Origin: Allorhizobium paknamense | GTDB taxonomy: Bacteria > Pseudomonadota > Alphaproteobacteria > Rhizobiales > Rhizobiaceae | Reading direction: 5' to 3' | Assembly: GCF_030815125.1 (NCBI RefSeq) | Contig: NZ_JAUSWH010000007.1 | Span: 1-64,000 of the forward strand | DNA length: 64,000 bases | The notes under the pieces: model-generated | What the model was told of the DNA's origin: nothing | Database searches by the model: none | The model's input: only the letters and a program-made list of their open reading frames with translations | Position numbers and translations under genes: made by a program | In this document: positions 1 through 7,412 of the stretch, piece after piece | How the letters are laid out: every line of letters begins with the position of its first letter | Numbering within the stretch: position 1 is the stretch's first letter

Positions 1-14
1 ACTTCCAATATCAA

Positions 15-94
<80 letters not shown>

Positions 95-110
95 CCAAAC
101 ATAAATCAAT

Positions 111-136
111 AACCGCTCCCATCTAGGGGGCGGTTT
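111..136 (+). terminator. probable terminator of the tRNA transcript
   Basis: AACCGCTCCC (111-120) pairs with GGGGGCGGTT (126-135) with one T-G wobble and a 5-nt loop. Only a short T run (TTT) follows, so it is a plausible but weak intrinsic terminator for the initiator tRNA. Confidence 0.6.
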
Positions 137-265
137 CGGCGTTCTAAGGCAAGAAAACCGAAATTGCCCCGTCGCCTTGGGGCTTTGATTAAACACCAAT
201 GCCTTGCGCATAACCCAAATCGGCGCAAATACATTGCGTGCGCTTGAAAATTCGGAGGGATCGCC

Positions 266-940
266 ATGAGGAAAGGTCTATTATTTTTCGTCCTCGCGAT
301 ACCGATGATCGCCCAAGCGCAATCAGAAGATCAGTCTGTGACTTGTCGCAATGGCGACTTCGCCAGCAGTTCTTCGAATTTTTCGCTCGCCAAGGTGACC
401 GTACCGCGCCTTTACTTTCTTAAAGACGATGAGGGCTGTCCAACAAAGGGGGAGGGCGGATGTCGGCAATCGTCCTACGTCATCAAGGATGATGCTTTGC
501 TGTTGGCCCGACGCAGCGGCAATTATGTCTGTGCGTTTTACAGGAATAAGGGCAGGGACAGTGCCGGGTGGGTGGCGCTGTCCGGTCTGCGGAGTTTGCC
601 TAAGACAGATCATCCCTCCGCACGCGGCTGGATCGGCAACTGGCGCGATGGCGATAATCAGATCCATTTGAAAGCCAATCCGGATGCCAGTGTGTCTGTG
701 AAAGGTGATGCTTATTGGCCGAGCGCTCATCCCGATCCGGAGGATGCGCCCGCAGGGCCCAATATCGGGGCGGTCACGGGGCACGGGAAGCCTCGGGCGT
801 CCCAATTGGAAATTTCGGATGGGGCATGCAAACTCAGTCTGCACTTGATTGGCGATATGCTTATTGCTGCCGATAATATGAATTGCGGCGGGGCTAATGT
901 TAGCTTCAGTGGTGTTTATAACAGGACGAGACGTCCCTAG
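266..940 (+). CDS. small secreted protein of unknown function
   Basis: 224 residues. The start is set by a GGAGGG ribosome site 6-11 nt upstream of the ATG. Residues 1-18 form a clear Sec signal peptide (basic MRK, hydrophobic LLFFVLAI core, AQA cleavage site), so the mature protein should be periplasmic or secreted. Six cysteines are spread over the mature part, which fits disulfides in an oxidising compartment. The middle (around residues 115-135) is tryptophan- and aspartate-rich. I do not recognise the family and assign no function. It stands alone between the tRNA and the efflux operon, and its stop codon lies inside the left arm of the hairpin repeat that follows. Confidence 0.8.
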   Translation: MRKGLLFFVLAIPMIAQAQSEDQSVTCRNGDFASSSSNFSLAKVTVPRLYFLKDDEGCPTKGEGGCRQSSYVIKDDALLLARRSGNYVCAFYRNKGRDSAGWVALSGLRSLPKTDHPSARGWIGNWRDGDNQIHLKANPDASVSVKGDAYWPSAHPDPEDAPAGPNIGAVTGHGKPRASQLEISDGACKLSLHLIGDMLIAADNMNCGGANVSFSGVYNRTRRP

Positions 941-1041
941 AGCGTTTCCTTCTTTCACAGAAACATTCAAGCGCTCTAAGTCTTTTTTACGCATGTCAAA
1001 ACGGAAAACCGCGACTGCACTTTTCCTGGAAATGCGTTAGA
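937..1041 (+). repeat. intergenic palindromic repeat with terminator-like hairpin
   Basis: CTAGAGCG (937-944) pairs with CGCTCTAA (972-979) and is followed by TCTTTTTT (981-988), so the first half can terminate the upstream gene, whose stop codon TAG is in the stem. The second half carries the block CACTTTTCCTGGAAATGCG, which recurs near 10709, 31660 and 35970. It belongs to the short mosaic palindromes common in rhizobial intergenic DNA. Confidence 0.7.
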
Positions 1042-1087
1042 AGAGGTCCGACGACAGGTGGGCTGGACTTATTTTGTTAAAACCGGC

Positions 1088-1116
1088 TTCAACCACGGGG
1101 TACGCCCGTGGTTGAA
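1088..1116 (-). terminator. terminator of the RND efflux operon
   Basis: A perfect 12-bp stem, TTCAACCACGGG (1088-1099) against CCCGTGGTTGAA (1105-1116), with a 5-nt loop. It lies 54 nt past the efflux permease stop on the minus strand. On that strand it is followed by GCCGGTTTTAAC, so the T run is short and slightly displaced. Confidence 0.65.
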
Positions 1117-1169
1117 TGTTTTCTGCTCGTTGTTTGGCAGCGGCTATTTTTGAACGTCCGATCCGCAGC

Positions 1170-4100
1170 TTAAGCCGCACCTGTCGTCTCTCCGGCATGC
1201 TTCTCAGGGTTCGGCTCCCGGCGAATACGGAACCAGACCACATAAAGAGCGGGCAGGAAGAGCAGGGTGAGAACCGTGCCGACAACGATACCGCCCATCA
1301 TCGCATAGGCCATGGGTCCCCAGAAAATTTCCCGTGAAATCGGAATGAGGGCCAGGGTTGCGGCGGCGGCGGTCAGCATAATGGGTCGCATTCTGTGTTC
1401 CGTCGCCTCGATGACGGCCTCCCAGGCGGGAACCCCGGTTTTACGCAGATCCTCGATCTGGACGACCAGGATGACAGAGTTTCGGATCAGGATACCGATC
1501 AAGGCCAGCACGCCAAGAATGGCGACAAAGCCCAGAGGCGCCTGGCTCAAGACGAGGGCGGTGACCACCCCAATCAAGGCAAGCGGTGCGACTGCGAAAA
1601 CCAGGAACAGCCGGCTGAAGCTCTGCAACTGGATCATCAGGATCGTTGCCATGGTGAACAGCATCAGCGGTGCGACGGCGGCGATCGGTCCCTGTGACTT
1701 GCCGCTTTCCTCCACGGCGCCGCCGACCTTAACCTCATAGCCCACCGGCAGCTTGGAGACGAAATCCTTCACCTTCGGTTCCAGTTGAGTGACCACAGTG
1801 GCCGGCTGTATATTGCCGGCAACGGCGGCCTTGATCGTGATCGTCGGCGTGCGTGACCGCCGCCAGATGGTCGGCTGTTCCAGTTCATAGCGGAGATTGG
1901 CCACGGCCGAGAGCGGGACGGATTTGCCATTGGAACCATTGAGCGGCAGATCCTGCAATGTTTCCAGCGAGCCACGTTCGCTGCCCTCGGCGCGGCCAAT
2001 GATATCGATCAAATAGATATCATCCCGCACCTGGGTGGCGGTCGTTCCTGCCACCACGCCGTTCAGCGCCGTCGCGATGTCTTCGGACGAGATGCCCAAT
2101 TGCCGCGCCTTGTCCTGCAGCACATCCACCTTCACCACCCGCGCCGGTTCGCTCCAGTCAAGGGAAATATTGGTCAGTTGCGGATGCGAGCCGACGATGG
2201 CTGAGAATTCCTGGGCATAGCGGCGGACTTCCTGGATGTCGGGACCGCTGATGCGATACTGGACGGGCTTGCCCACAGGCGGTCCCAGTTCCAGCAGTTT
2301 GATATAGGCGTCCGTTCCAGGGAAGGTCTTGTTCAGATAGTCCTGCAATTCGGCGCGCACCTTGTCGCGCACATCCAGGCCTTTGGTGACGATCACCATT
2401 TCACCGAAGGTGACGTCCTGCGGCTGTACGTCGAAGGAGAGAATGAAGCGCTTTGCGCCCTCTCCGACATAGGTGGACCAGTGATCGATATCCTTGTTGT
2501 TGACGAGCATGTCCTTTTCGAACTTCGCCATCTGCCGGTTCGTTTCCTGGATGGAACTGTTTTGCGGCAGGTTGAAATCCACCACCAGTTCCGGTCTGTC
2601 AGAGCTTGGGAAGAACTGCTGCTGCACGAAGCCCATGCCGAAGACGGAGGCTGCAAAGACGGCAACCGTCAAGGCAATCGTGATCCAGCGGAAACGCAGC
2701 GCCGTGTTGAGCAGGCTGGCAAAGAGTTTCGCGAACCAGCCCTTGTGGTCGGCGTGCTTCTTCATGGATTTTGGCAGGAGCGTTACACCAAGCAGCGGCG
2801 TGAACAGAACGGCGACGATCCACGACACGATCAGCGAAACGGCAATGACGACGAACAGCGTGAAGGTGAATTCACCGGCGGCGCTATTGTTCAGGCCGAC
2901 GGGGATGAAGCCCGCCACGGTGACCAGCGTTCCCGTCAGCATCGGAAAGGCGGTGGATGTGTAGACATGGGTGGCCGCCTTGCGCAGGCTGTCACCCACT
3001 TCCAGGCGCGCCACCATCATTTCCACTGCAATCATCGCATCGTCGACGAGCAGACCGAGCGCGATGATCAGGGCGCCGAGCGAGATGCGCTGAAGAGAGA
3101 TACCAAGATATTCCATCACCACGAAGGTAATGGCCAGGACCAGCGGGATGGAAACGGCCACCACGAGCCCTGCGCGCGCGCCAAGGCTGATGAAGCTGAT
3201 GGCGAGAACGATGATGATGGCCTCGAACAGTGCGCGGGTGAAGCCCGATACCGCTTCCTCAACCACGGCCGGCTGATCGGAAACCTGATGAACATCGACG
3301 CCGATAGGCAATTCCGCCTGTACCTGCTTGATTTCGGCCTCAAGCGCCTTGCCGAATTCCAGCAGGTTTGCGCCGGATTTCATGCCGATGGCAAGCGCAA
3401 TGGCAGGCTCGCCATTAAAGCGGAAAAGGGAGGTGGGCGGATCGACATAGCCACGGTGAATGGTGGCGATATCGGTCAGCGGGAAGAACCGGTCATTGAC
3501 CCTGAGGCTGATGGATTTCAGGCTGTCTTCAGAGGTGAAGGCACCTCCCACCCGGATCGCCACACGTTCCGGCCCCGCCTGGATGACGCCGGATTGGGTG
3601 ACGGCGTTCTGCGCCTGCAGAACGGAGATGACCGATTGCGTATCGAGACCGAGCGCTGCGATCTTGCGGGTGGAAAATTCCAGATAGATCGCTTCGTCCT
3701 GGGCACCGACAATATCGACCTTGCCGACATTCGGCACGGTGAGAATCTTGGAGCGGGCGTTTTCCACGAGGTCGCGCAGTTGTCGCTGGGTCAGTCCGTC
3801 GCTGGTGAAGGCATAGATATTGCCGAACACATCGCCGAACCGGTCATTATAGAAGGGTCCCTGAACACCGGAGGGAAAGTCTCCCTGGATATCGGCGATC
3901 ATGTTGCGCACGCGCAGCCAGGTGGGCTGAACATCCTTGGCCTTGGTGGTCTGCAGCAGTTCCACGAAAACGGTGGTGCTGCCAGCGACCGTGATGCTCT
4001 TGGTGTAGTCGAGCGATTCCAGTTCCTCGAGCTTCTTCTCGATCCGGTCCGTGACCTGGCGCGTCACTTCCTCCGCCGAGGCGCCGGGCCATTGGGCGGT

Positions 4101-4250
4101 GATGGTCATGGTCTTGATGGTAAAGGCAGGATCTTCTTCACGCCCGAGATTGATGTAGGAAAACACCCCCAGCACCACGAAGATCAGCATGAAGTACCAG
4201 ATCAGCGAGCGGTGTTCGAGCGCCCAATCGGAAAGATTGAAGGACTTCAC
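1170..4250 (-). CDS. RND-family efflux permease (AcrB/TriC-like)
   Basis: 1026 residues, the normal length for the inner-membrane pump of a tripartite RND exporter, which uses proton influx to expel drugs, detergents or similar compounds. There is a first membrane helix at about 17-34, a large porter domain, a membrane block from about 340, a second porter region and a C-terminal membrane block. The paired proton-relay aspartates are present (GLLVDDAM, Asp403-Asp404). At the place of the AcrB TM10 lysine the sequence reads ILIRNSVIL, so arginine (about 923) replaces lysine, as in part of the family. It starts with GTG at 4250, overlapping the preceding adaptor stop (GTGA), which implies translational coupling. 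No outer-membrane channel gene is nearby. The substrate cannot be told from sequence. Confidence 0.95.
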   Translation of the reverse strand: MKSFNLSDWALEHRSLIWYFMLIFVVLGVFSYINLGREEDPAFTIKTMTITAQWPGASAEEVTRQVTDRIEKKLEELESLDYTKSITVAGSTTVFVELLQTTKAKDVQPTWLRVRNMIADIQGDFPSGVQGPFYNDRFGDVFGNIYAFTSDGLTQRQLRDLVENARSKILTVPNVGKVDIVGAQDEAIYLEFSTRKIAALGLDTQSVISVLQAQNAVTQSGVIQAGPERVAIRVGGAFTSEDSLKSISLRVNDRFFPLTDIATIHRGYVDPPTSLFRFNGEPAIALAIGMKSGANLLEFGKALEAEIKQVQAELPIGVDVHQVSDQPAVVEEAVSGFTRALFEAIIIVLAISFISLGARAGLVVAVSIPLVLAITFVVMEYLGISLQRISLGALIIALGLLVDDAMIAVEMMVARLEVGDSLRKAATHVYTSTAFPMLTGTLVTVAGFIPVGLNNSAAGEFTFTLFVVIAVSLIVSWIVAVLFTPLLGVTLLPKSMKKHADHKGWFAKLFASLLNTALRFRWITIALTVAVFAASVFGMGFVQQQFFPSSDRPELVVDFNLPQNSSIQETNRQMAKFEKDMLVNNKDIDHWSTYVGEGAKRFILSFDVQPQDVTFGEMVIVTKGLDVRDKVRAELQDYLNKTFPGTDAYIKLLELGPPVGKPVQYRISGPDIQEVRRYAQEFSAIVGSHPQLTNISLDWSEPARVVKVDVLQDKARQLGISSEDIATALNGVVAGTTATQVRDDIYLIDIIGRAEGSERGSLETLQDLPLNGSNGKSVPLSAVANLRYELEQPTIWRRSRTPTITIKAAVAGNIQPATVVTQLEPKVKDFVSKLPVGYEVKVGGAVEESGKSQGPIAAVAPLMLFTMATILMIQLQSFSRLFLVFAVAPLALIGVVTALVLSQAPLGFVAILGVLALIGILIRNSVILVVQIEDLRKTGVPAWEAVIEATEHRMRPIMLTAAAATLALIPISREIFWGPMAYAMMGGIVVGTVLTLLFLPALYVVWFRIRREPNPEKHAGETTGAA

Positions 4251-5332
4251 TGGCTCTTCCTTTCATTGATCTTGACGGTCTGGCCGTCCTGCAATTGATG
4301 CACGCCTGCCGTGACGACACGCTCACCTTCGCGAATGCCTTCGGTGACATGGATAACACTGCCATCCGGTCGCCCGTCTTCGAGCTTCACGGCACGGCGG
4401 CTGACTTTGCCGCTGGCCTCATCCACCACCCAGACGAAACTGCCCTCTCCCTCGCGGATGAGAAGAGCGCTTGCGGGCAGGGTCATCTTCGTTTCGCCGC
4501 CCATGGCGGTGGATGCCGTAACCACGGAACCGAGCCGGAAGCTTACCGGCGGATTGATGAGTGTAATCTTCACGCGGCGTGTTCGCGTCGTGGTGTCGGC
4601 AATCGGCGAGATTTCCCGCACCTTGCCCTGGCTGTGAACGGTCGGATCGAGTTGCAGAACCACATCGAAGACTGAGCCGGTCTTCAGCTCGCCGATATTG
4701 CCTTCCGGAATATCGATCACGACTTCCCGAGGATCAGGGCGGGCAATCGTCACCACGCTGTCGCCTGCGGACACGGTCTGGCCGACCTCCACGGAGGTTG
4801 CCGTGACCACGCCGTCGAACTCCGCCAGAAGTTTCGCATAGCTCAACTGTTCTTCGGCCTTGTCGAGATTGGCCTGGGCCTTGGCCACATTGGCATCGGC
4901 GGTCTTCAGGGCCTGTTCTGCCTCTTCCAGCGCGCTTTCCGTGCCTGAGCGTGTTTCGGCCAGCCGCTTCTGCCGCTGGGCGGTGGTGGCGGCATTCGTC
5001 TGCTGAGCCTTGGCGTTAAAGAGATCGGCCTGCGAGCTTTTGACCGCAAGTTCGAGCGCGATCGCATCCAGAGCGGCAACCACGTCTCCCTTCTTGACGA
5101 TGTCACCGACACTGACATTGCGGGCAACAACGCGGCCAAGCACCCGGAAGCCGAGTTCCGTCGTATATTGCGCCTGCACGATGCCCGGCGCCATCAGCAC
5201 CGCCGTGGCGTCATTACGGGCAATCACGCTCAGCACCGGGCGAGGCGGTTCGGCTTTCTGTTCCTCTTGCTTCTGGCAGGCTGCAAGGCCGAGGAGAGGA
5301 AACGCCAATGCGAGAAAAACCAGTTTTTTCAT
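4247..5332 (-). CDS. RND efflux membrane-fusion lipoprotein (second adaptor)
   Basis: 361 residues. I place the start at the ATG at 5330-5332, which gives a lipoprotein signal (MKKLVFLALAFPLLGLAAC, lipobox LAAC) and overlaps the stop of the preceding adaptor by ATGA. An open frame continues upstream to 5548 but only as out-of-frame readthrough of that gene. The body shows the membrane-fusion layout: a lipoyl-like half near 60-100 (VSVGDIVKKGDVVAALD), an alanine/glutamine-rich coiled coil at about 100-175, the second lipoyl half, a beta barrel with ISPIADTTTRTRRVKI, and a membrane-proximal end. It should link the inner-membrane pump to an outer-membrane channel. Two different adaptors precede one pump here, as in TriAB-TriC systems. 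Confidence 0.92.
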   Translation of the reverse strand: MKKLVFLALAFPLLGLAACQKQEEQKAEPPRPVLSVIARNDATAVLMAPGIVQAQYTTELGFRVLGRVVARNVSVGDIVKKGDVVAALDAIALELAVKSSQADLFNAKAQQTNAATTAQRQKRLAETRSGTESALEEAEQALKTADANVAKAQANLDKAEEQLSYAKLLAEFDGVVTATSVEVGQTVSAGDSVVTIARPDPREVVIDIPEGNIGELKTGSVFDVVLQLDPTVHSQGKVREISPIADTTTRTRRVKITLINPPVSFRLGSVVTASTAMGGETKMTLPASALLIREGEGSFVWVVDEASGKVSRRAVKLEDGRPDGSVIHVTEGIREGERVVTAGVHQLQDGQTVKINERKSQ

Positions 5333-6408
5333 TGGTGCTTCATCTCCACAGAGGTGAGTTTTTCGCCGGGGCGGATGAATTTCAGGCCGTCGATGACCAC
5401 CATGTCCCCGGGTTTGATGCCGCTGGTGACCTGGAAATTGCCGGTTTCGTAGGCGGCGACTTCGATCGGGTGCAGAGAGGCCGTGGAACTGGCAGGATCG
5501 AAGACCCAGACCGCCGGTTTGCTGCCGATCGATGCCATGGCGGACCATGGCAACTCCATCTTGGTAAAGGTGTCGGACTGGAAGGTGCCGACCACCGGCG
5601 CCCCCAGCGGAAGATTGGCCGATTGTTCGATATTGACCTTCACCCGGATGGTGCCGGTAGAGGTGTCGATGGAGGGCGAAATTTCGCGAACCTTGGCCAT
5701 GACCGTGCGGCGGGGGTCGGACAGCAGCGACACCTTGACTTCATCGCCCGGCGCCCTGTGCAGATAGAGCGATTCATAAACGTCGAACACCGCATCGCGC
5801 GGGCCGTCATGGGCAAGCGAAAACACGGCCTGGGCTGCCTGGGCCACCTGGCCGACCTCAGCATCGCGGGCGGTGATGATCCCATCGGCATCGGCTCGCA
5901 GTTCCGTGTAGGACAGCGAATCCAGCGCCGAATCCAGCGAGGCCTGGGCAGAGGCGACGCTTCCCTCAGCCGTCGTCAGGGTTTCCTGGGCAGAATCGAG
6001 CGCTGCTTGTGTGGTGACATTGGAGGTGAACAGGTTTTGCTGGCGCTGGAAGGCAAGCTGTGCCTGAAGTTCGGTTGCCTTGGCGGAATTCAGATTGGCC
6101 TGAGCCACGGCCACATCGGCGCGCTGTTCTTCCGGGTCGATGCGCGCAAGAATCTCCCCGGCCTTGACCACCGAGCCCACATCCACGAAACGCTCGATGA
6201 TCCTGCCGCTGACCCGGAAGGAAAGATCGCTTTGCACACGGGCGCTGATGTCGCCTGTGACGGAAGCGGTTCTTCTTTGCGGCTCTTCCCCCACCTTCAT
6301 CGTGATCACGGCAACCGGCTTGGTTCCTTCATGCGCTTCCTGCTTCTGGCAGGAAGACAAGGCAAGGGCCCCGGCGGCGATGCCAATTAAAATTCGGGTT
6401 TTTCTCAT
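5329..6408 (-). CDS. RND efflux membrane-fusion lipoprotein (first adaptor)
   Basis: 359 residues and the first gene of the efflux operon. The N terminus is a lipoprotein signal (MRKTRILIGIAAGALALSSC, lipobox LSSC), so it should be anchored to the periplasmic face of the inner membrane. It has the same order of parts as the next gene: lipoyl half with DVGSVVKAGEILARIDPEEQ, a long helical hairpin, the matching lipoyl half and a beta barrel with ISPSIDTSTGTIRVKV. The two adaptors are clearly paralogous but well diverged, so both are probably used rather than being a recent duplication. A promoter overlapping a TetR-type operator lies just upstream (6438-6466), and the divergent tetR gene is its likely repressor. 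Confidence 0.92.
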   Translation of the reverse strand: MRKTRILIGIAAGALALSSCQKQEAHEGTKPVAVITMKVGEEPQRRTASVTGDISARVQSDLSFRVSGRIIERFVDVGSVVKAGEILARIDPEEQRADVAVAQANLNSAKATELQAQLAFQRQQNLFTSNVTTQAALDSAQETLTTAEGSVASAQASLDSALDSLSYTELRADADGIITARDAEVGQVAQAAQAVFSLAHDGPRDAVFDVYESLYLHRAPGDEVKVSLLSDPRRTVMAKVREISPSIDTSTGTIRVKVNIEQSANLPLGAPVVGTFQSDTFTKMELPWSAMASIGSKPAVWVFDPASSTASLHPIEVAAYETGNFQVTSGIKPGDMVVIDGLKFIRPGEKLTSVEMKHQ

Positions 6409-6437
6409 GCGTCGACCCCTTGTCGCAGATGAGGGAA

Positions 6438-6466
6438 GTGATATGATTGACTGACCAGTTAGTCAA
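6438..6466 (-). promoter_or_regulatory. efflux promoter overlapped by TetR operator
   Basis: The 20-bp imperfect palindrome TTGACTGACCAGTTAGTCAA (6447-6466) has outer arms TTGACT/AGTCAA. On the minus strand its first six bases (TTGACT, 6461-6466) make a good -35 box, 17 nt from TATCAC (6438-6443) as -10. A repressor bound there would block the efflux promoter. The palindrome lies between the divergent tetR and adaptor genes, the standard place for an AcrR-type operator. Confidence 0.7.
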
Positions 6467-6497
6467 TAGAAATTCCGGCCCGCCGAAAAGTGAAGGA

Positions 6498-7124
6498 ATG
6501 ATGGCTGAAAAAACAAAACCGACACGCGCTGAACAGAAGGCTCTGCGCCCGCAGCAGATCATGGATGCGGCCTTTGTAGAATTCGTGAAGAACGGCTTCT
6601 CCGCGACACGTGTCGAGGATATTGCCGCCCGGATCGGAATGACCAAAGGCACGGTCTATGTCTATTTCGCCACGAAGGAGCTCCTCTTCGAAGCGGTCGT
6701 CGATCATATCTCACAGCCTTTCAAGGAAGTCCTCCCGCGTCTTGACGGCTTGACGGGACGTTACGAGAAGAAGCTTAAAGACGCGATAAGACTGTTTTAT
6801 TCCGATGTGATGGCCGACGACCGGGCGCGGGAACTGATCCGCTTTACCATATCGGAGGCCAGCCGCTTTCCCGATCTTATCGACCGCAATCATGAAACCT
6901 ATATCGAGCCGGTGGTGTCGCGTATTCGCGCCATCATTGAAGGGGGGGTGCAGGCTGGTGAGTTTCGGGACGGTCCGGCAGCCCGGTTCGTGGAAGTGGT
7001 GTGCGGTCCGGCATTGATGATGATTTTCTGGCGCGTATTGTTCGAGGATCGGCGAACGCTGGATCAGGAAGGTTTCATGGCCGCCCATATCGATATGGTG
7101 GTGAATGGCCTGCTCAAACACTGA
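6498..7124 (+). CDS. TetR/AcrR-family repressor of the efflux operon
   Basis: 208 residues from the ATG at 6498 (a second ATG follows at 6501; AAGGA lies directly upstream). A TTG at 6447 is in frame but would put the operator palindrome inside the gene, so I reject it. The first 60 or so residues form the TetR DNA-binding domain: helix-turn-helix with ATRVEDIAARIGMTKGTVYVYFATKELLF. The remainder is the helical ligand-binding and dimerisation domain. It is divergent from the RND operon with the operator between them, so it most likely represses the pump and possibly itself until an inducer binds. The inducer is unknown. Confidence 0.93.
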   Translation: MMAEKTKPTRAEQKALRPQQIMDAAFVEFVKNGFSATRVEDIAARIGMTKGTVYVYFATKELLFEAVVDHISQPFKEVLPRLDGLTGRYEKKLKDAIRLFYSDVMADDRARELIRFTISEASRFPDLIDRNHETYIEPVVSRIRAIIEGGVQAGEFRDGPAARFVEVVCGPALMMIFWRVLFEDRRTLDQEGFMAAHIDMVVNGLLKH

Positions 7125-7412
7125 GATGGGATGGGGAGGACACCCATGCCGGATCGCGCGGACAGGCGTCCATCAGCGTTTTGGAATGCTTTCAGCGTTC
7201 TTGCGCTCTTCGTCCAATTGCGTTCACGGCGCAAGCGCCTATATCTGATTGGCAGAACGGTTGCGTCGCACGAGGCGCCGGAATGCCCCCCGTTGTCAAA
7301 ACGGGTTCTTTATCATCGGGATTTGTGACAACACGTTTTTGTTTCTTGTTTTTGCCGGTGTTTTCGGCTGAAGAGCAAGACCCTCCTGCGAACATGCGCT
7401 AGAAACATTGCA

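Noticed and set aside
5333-5548. N-terminal extension of the second efflux adaptor
   Set aside because: It would place 72 Arg/His-rich residues before a perfect lipoprotein signal and overlap the first adaptor gene. The ATG at 5332 has the ATGA overlap typical of this operon.
7131-7328. Small 65-codon open frame between tetR and the degenerate ABC gene
   Set aside because: No convincing ribosome site, Arg-rich composition and no recognisable features; more likely plain intergenic DNA.
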